NCBI GenBank assembly: GCA_026418655.1
Contig: JAOAAW010000063.1
Span: 1-64,000 of the forward strand
DNA length: 64,000 nucleotides
Direction: 5' to 3'
Source: a bacterium
Lineage (GTDB): Bacteria; Ratteibacteria; UBA8468; B48-G9; DTJG01
Within the stretch, counting starts at the first letter, position 1. Each line of letters opens with the position of its first letter. The notes beneath the pieces were generated by a model. The model was not told where the DNA came from. It saw only the letters and a program-made list of their open reading frames with translations, and searched no databases. The position numbers were made by a program, and so were the translations under genes. Positions 60,392 through 64,000 of the stretch are shown here, in pieces.

Positions 60392-63373
60392 TTATCTGAT
60401 TATCACTGCATCTGCTATATCTAAATCAAAATGTATTTCTGTTTTTTCCTGTGAAAAATTAATTTCTTTTATTGGTCTTCCGCTGGCAAGAGATATTTTC
60501 CTATTTTTTAAATTCATTTTGAATTCCAGAATTGCACCGTTGATACTCTGGTTACTCCAGTTAATCAAAGGAATAACCATACCCTCTTTTGATTCAATAA
60601 CTGTGGTTTCAATAAAACCAAGCTCATTACCATTTTTATCTCTGACAAAACTTACTGGATTTCCTGAAACCGCAGATTTAACCAGAAAACCTATATTCTT
60701 TTCAAAATCTACCGGGATAAAATGCGCCATCGCATCATCAGTGGAACCCCTGTCTACAGGTTTGAGTGGTATTGCTGGTTTGAAATAGCTGATGCCTGGA
60801 AGAAATGCACAATAAATTATTTTACCCCTGCCATACTCCACATTAATAATGGCTGGCAATCCATCAGAAAATCTTCCAATTGTTTTGAAAGTACCCGGTT
60901 TAATCTTGCATACGGCACCGTATACCGGTATTGAAACCTTTTTACCTTCTATTTCAACAATCTCAGTAATCGGTCTTGCAAAAGGCAGGTCCTGTTTTTC
61001 AAACTCAATCCTGCTTTCGGGCAGTTCCAATATTTCCTGTTGAATTCCGAGCATTTGCTGGAATACTTCGTTTCTTCTATTATACTGGTCGAACATTCCA
61101 GCACCTGCTGTTAAAAAAAGTGTTCCACCATTTTTAACCCAATCTGCAATTTTCTTTGAAGCATCAAGGGAAATATGTCTATCTGTGATAAAGATTGTTT
61201 TATATTTTTCTATCGTGCCATCAAGGGCGTCCTGTTCAACAATAAAATCCAGGGGTATCTGATTATTACGAATGGTTATATAAAGCGTCCGTTTTTCTGC
61301 TGCAAATGGACCGTTGTTGTCATCCCAGATATCAGCGGTTTCGCTAAACCACAATGCTGACTCTGCCTGCCTGACATACCCATTTTGCACAATATCTTCA
61401 AAAAGCCCATACTCTCTGAAACTTCTCAGGACCATTTCATACATCTCAGGATTTGTAACATGATTTTCTGTATATGCGAGCCAGACAGGTTGAAACTCAA
61501 AAAGATTGAAAATCTTTGCTCCATGGGAAATTGCAGCAAAAAACTGCCTTTTCCACATATTAGGTGTATTACCTGGCCAGTGCGGCATGACATAATAGTG
61601 GATTAATCTATCCGGCTTACCTCTAATAGCGCAAAGAAACATATCAAGATTTATCTCATTCATCTGAGGACTGCCCACAGGTATTTGCCAGATATAATCT
61701 TCTGACCAAGGCATTGTTAAACCATCCTCTCTGAAACAGTTTATCCATTGAAATACTTCTCCAAGATAAGAGTGTGCATAGCCACCATGGTGCGGTGAAA
61801 AATTTGCTCCAATCCCTGCGTTTGGCAGGTATTTTCTCAAAACATCTGTTAGTTCCTTAGTTTTCTGTATTCCATAGTAATTCCTGAATCTCTTTGACCA
61901 GTAAAATAAGGCAGGGTTTGTTTCCTTTATTTTCGGATCAGGATTGTAAATAATCTTGCTCCAATCTCCTGAGGGCTCAATATCCTGTGGGTTTACCTTC
62001 TGCGACTTTAAATATTCTGCAAAACCCTCTCTGGCCGCCTTTGCATCAGGAACAGGCAGTTGTATCTCATCTCCCAGACTTACCACCCTGATATTTTTTC
62101 TCTGGTCTGGAGAAAGGTTCTGACATACAGATTCAAGCTGGGATGCGTTTTTATCCCTCCAGTCGACATAAACATCTCCTTCTGTAGTAAAAAGACCGAA
62201 AAGTTTCGGGAATTCCTTTATTGATGTTGAGGCAAAGATTAAGGTTTTTTCGGGTGTTTTGCCGTGTGTTTTCAAACTCCTGAGGTATCCTGTAAGCTGG
62301 TTTACTTCTTCCTGCGGGGTTGAAATTTTTTTACTGTATCTTGTGTCTGCAAATCCTACAAGACTCAGATTACCGGTTTGTGTTATTCTGTATTCTTTAA
62401 TTTTCTCAATCTTTCCTGAAGCATTTTTTACACCAAACTCTATGGTGCAGCTTCCTTCTATAGAAAACCCCCATTGTCCATCATTCAAACTATCCATTGT
62501 AGAACCAACCTCAACCCACTCTGTTGTTTGCCCTGCCTCCACAGAAATATTTATTGGTTTCCAGTTTCTCATATGAACCCAGTAAGGAGAATGCTGCTGA
62601 AAAGGACCACCAGGAAAGGACAGGCTTTTTACAATTACCTTTTCTTTACCTGTATTTATTACCCTCATCCACACATCACCTGCCTGAGTAAGCCATCCAT
62701 CAAGCGGCAGATAACCTTCTTTTTCAATTCTATTCATCACCTGCTGATGGTCTTTTGTCAGCATTATGATATCCACATTTCTTTTAGCGGCTGGCTCTGG
62801 TTGTTTTGACGCTATCAATGAAATTTTTGCACTGCCACTGTTTAATCTCACCGTTGCATCATGACCCTCCCATACAATATTTTCAACAGCACCCCAGCTC
62901 CACGCTACTTCTTTTTTAAGTTTTTCACCGAAAGCCCATATCCTCAGATTATCCCTTGAGCCATACAGTCTATCCATCAAAACCTTTCCATCCTGCTCTA
63001 TTTTTATTCTGAACTGTGTCTCAAACCTGTAAGGTGCCTCATATCTTGCAAGAACAAGATATTCGCCTGCCTGGTCAACATTTATATTAATACTTGCTAC
63101 AGATTCATCACATTGTTCAGGTGCTTGGAGAAACGCTTTTCTAGAAAGAAAGGTATTGGCAAATGTCGCGGCAAAATAGTTTTCACCCCAGTTTCTTGCC
63201 TTCCAGAGTCCTTTTTCAACCCTGAATTCTTCTGCTTCGCAGAATATTGTTCCATCCGGTGCAACTATTACAGGTTCGTTATTGCTTCTAAACTTCTGTG
63301 CTGGATGCGTATCAGACATTAGATTTATTACAAATGCCGCCAGAACAAAAAAAATAATAAAACTTACTCTCAT
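60392..63373 (-). CDS. Large secreted carbohydrate-active protein (beta-galactosidase/GH42-like features)
   Basis: 993 residues with a signal peptide (about 1-18). An N-terminal beta-sandwich (FCEAEEFRVEKGLWKARNWGENYFA) resembles carbohydrate-binding modules. The central part has a TIM-barrel-like region (PNAGIGANFSPHHGG, MPWSEDYIWQIP, MPHWPGNTPNMWKRQFFAAISHGAKIFNLFEF). Residues ~680-830 resemble a beta-galactosidase trimerisation domain (KYKTIFITDRHISLDASKKIADWVKNGGTLFLTAG). Catalytic residues are not clear. GAGAGGTG precedes the ATG; the gene starts three bases after the lipid A acyltransferase. Confidence 0.6.
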   Translation of the reverse strand: MRVSFIIFFVLAAFVINLMSDTHPAQKFRSNNEPVIVAPDGTIFCEAEEFRVEKGLWKARNWGENYFAATFANTFLSRKAFLQAPEQCDESVASININVDQAGEYLVLARYEAPYRFETQFRIKIEQDGKVLMDRLYGSRDNLRIWAFGEKLKKEVAWSWGAVENIVWEGHDATVRLNSGSAKISLIASKQPEPAAKRNVDIIMLTKDHQQVMNRIEKEGYLPLDGWLTQAGDVWMRVINTGKEKVIVKSLSFPGGPFQQHSPYWVHMRNWKPINISVEAGQTTEWVEVGSTMDSLNDGQWGFSIEGSCTIEFGVKNASGKIEKIKEYRITQTGNLSLVGFADTRYSKKISTPQEEVNQLTGYLRSLKTHGKTPEKTLIFASTSIKEFPKLFGLFTTEGDVYVDWRDKNASQLESVCQNLSPDQRKNIRVVSLGDEIQLPVPDAKAAREGFAEYLKSQKVNPQDIEPSGDWSKIIYNPDPKIKETNPALFYWSKRFRNYYGIQKTKELTDVLRKYLPNAGIGANFSPHHGGYAHSYLGEVFQWINCFREDGLTMPWSEDYIWQIPVGSPQMNEINLDMFLCAIRGKPDRLIHYYVMPHWPGNTPNMWKRQFFAAISHGAKIFNLFEFQPVWLAYTENHVTNPEMYEMVLRSFREYGLFEDIVQNGYVRQAESALWFSETADIWDDNNGPFAAEKRTLYITIRNNQIPLDFIVEQDALDGTIEKYKTIFITDRHISLDASKKIADWVKNGGTLFLTAGAGMFDQYNRRNEVFQQMLGIQQEILELPESRIEFEKQDLPFARPITEIVEIEGKKVSIPVYGAVCKIKPGTFKTIGRFSDGLPAIINVEYGRGKIIYCAFLPGISYFKPAIPLKPVDRGSTDDAMAHFIPVDFEKNIGFLVKSAVSGNPVSFVRDKNGNELGFIETTVIESKEGMVIPLINWSNQSINGAILEFKMNLKNRKISLASGRPIKEINFSQEKTEIHFDLDIADAVIIR

Positions 63374-63376
63374 CTT

Positions 63377-64000
63377 TCACCTCTCTTTTGTATCCCACAT
63401 TTTGGAAAAATTCAACCACTGGTCTGGATATTTCATAATATACTTTTCAAGATATCTCGCTCCCTGCTCAACAAGAGATTGAACTTTTTGCTGTTCATCA
63501 GTATCGGGCATCTCCATGGGTCTATCAAAAACAAGCATATATTTTCCCCTTTTTTTCCTGATTAAGAACCCTGCAAGATATCCTGCATTACACTTCACCG
63601 CCAAAGTCGCTGGACCACGTGGAAGAAAAGTATCTTTTCCCATAAATTTTACACAGATTCCTTTTTCTGTAAATAATCTGTCTCCAAGTATCGCAATGAC
63701 ACCATTTTTTTTCAAAGCCCTCAGATACTCCTTGGGATTTGCGCCGGTGAGTATTACATTTACTCCTTTGCTTTTTCGCCTTCTGACAAAAACTAATGCT
63801 ATTTTTTCATTTTTAAAAGGAAGGGCTACTGCTGAAAGATTGTATCCAAGCAAACTTGTTACTACTCCCGCAAGCTCCCAGTTTCCAAGGTGCGCTGTAA
63901 GTACAATTGCACCTTTTGATTTTTCAAGAACATGGTCAAGATAATGGATATTAACAACCTCTACCTTTTTTTGTACCATTTCTCTGTTCCACTTCGGTAT
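63377..64000 (-). CDS. lpxL: Lipid A biosynthesis acyltransferase, N-terminus cut by right edge
   Basis: 207 codons are visible; the frame stays open through 64000, so about 80-100 N-terminal residues are missing compared with the usual ~290-310. The catalytic H-x4-E motif is in VLTAHLGNWELAG, followed by KNEKIALVFVRRRKSKGV, AILGDRLFTEKGICVKFMG and FLPRGPATLAVK, matching LpxL/LpxM. It adds secondary acyl chains to lipid A at the inner membrane, evidence of a lipopolysaccharide outer membrane. The whole run down to 58252 seems co-transcribed with it. Confidence 0.9.
   Translation of the reverse strand: MPKWNREMVQKKVEVVNIHYLDHVLEKSKGAIVLTAHLGNWELAGVVTSLLGYNLSAVALPFKNEKIALVFVRRRKSKGVNVILTGANPKEYLRALKKNGVIAILGDRLFTEKGICVKFMGKDTFLPRGPATLAVKCNAGYLAGFLIRKKRGKYMLVFDRPMEMPDTDEQQKVQSLVEQGARYLEKYIMKYPDQWLNFSKMWDTKER

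Noticed and set aside
1..64000. CRISPR arrays, tRNA or rRNA genes, insertion sequences, phage genes
   Set aside because: No spaced direct repeats, no transposase or integrase motifs, and gaps between genes are too small for structural RNAs except a few with no tRNA-like fold.

Overview
The window is AT-rich, gene-dense bacterial chromosome. No tRNA, rRNA, CRISPR array, insertion sequence or phage gene was found, and no gap between genes exceeds about 160 bases. A lipid A acyltransferase at the right edge and a predicted lipoprotein point to a Gram-negative cell envelope. An oxygen-sensitive radical-SAM sulfatase-maturing enzyme and an aldo/keto reductase with two 4Fe-4S motifs point to an anaerobe. 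The many glycan-active enzymes, with URO-D-like, ceramidase-like and Gfo/Idh/MocA paralogs, resemble uncultured glycan-degrading lineages of the PVC/Omnitrophota/Lentisphaerae type. That placement is inference from gene content, not a phylogeny.

Layout, left to right. 1-2288 (-): beta-helix lipoprotein and a gene cut by the edge. 2368-4208 (+): glyQ coupled to a URO-D-like gene. 4209-10631 (-): dnaG-rpoD operon extended by an MBL hydrolase, a ceramidase-like gene and a DegT aminotransferase. 10772-16668: lepB, hup (-), then tilS, an iron-sulfur aldo/keto reductase, a PPC-domain protein and a glycosidase-like gene. 16658-17743 (-): second URO-D-like gene. 17903-21955 (+): a secreted Ig-repeat/metalloprotease gene broken by two compensating frameshifts, then a HEAT-repeat protein. 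22079-30695 (+): rpmA-acpS-nnrD running into a catabolic set (GH78-type, URO-D-like, ceramidase-like, oxidoreductase, class II aldolase). 30665-42289: anSME (-) and a sulfatase operon (+) with a prepilin, a secreted glycosidase, a ThuA-oxidoreductase fusion, a third ceramidase-like gene, an oxidoreductase and a rhamnogalacturonan-lyase-like protein. 42292-47110 (-): isomerase, DHDPS-like, FMN-barrel and DUF4838 genes. 47245-53294 (+): HAD, cation channel, tyrS, fucA-like, folP, ruvX and RNase D. 53312-64000: a glycosidase-like gene, a HAD protein, a beta-helix acyltransferase-like protein, a GAF-GGDEF protein, and a (-) run from lpxL through a large secreted protein and a C45-like hydrolase to an inositol-phosphatase-like enzyme.

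The accessory genes fit together as a machine for taking apart decorated plant- or algal-type polysaccharide: rhamnosidase and rhamnogalacturonan-lyase-like enzymes, sulfatase plus its maturase, NAD-dependent sugar oxidoreductases, aldolases, and URO-D-like proteins that may handle methyl groups. Most of these enzymes lack a signal peptide, so much of the work appears cytoplasmic, yet no sugar transporter is present here. Several catabolic genes are translationally coupled to housekeeping genes. Promoters recognisable as sigma-70 type often sit only 5-9 bases before the start codon, suggesting leaderless mRNAs for first genes, while internal genes carry Shine-Dalgarno sequences. Enzyme names rest on motifs and remembered family patterns; no database search was possible.
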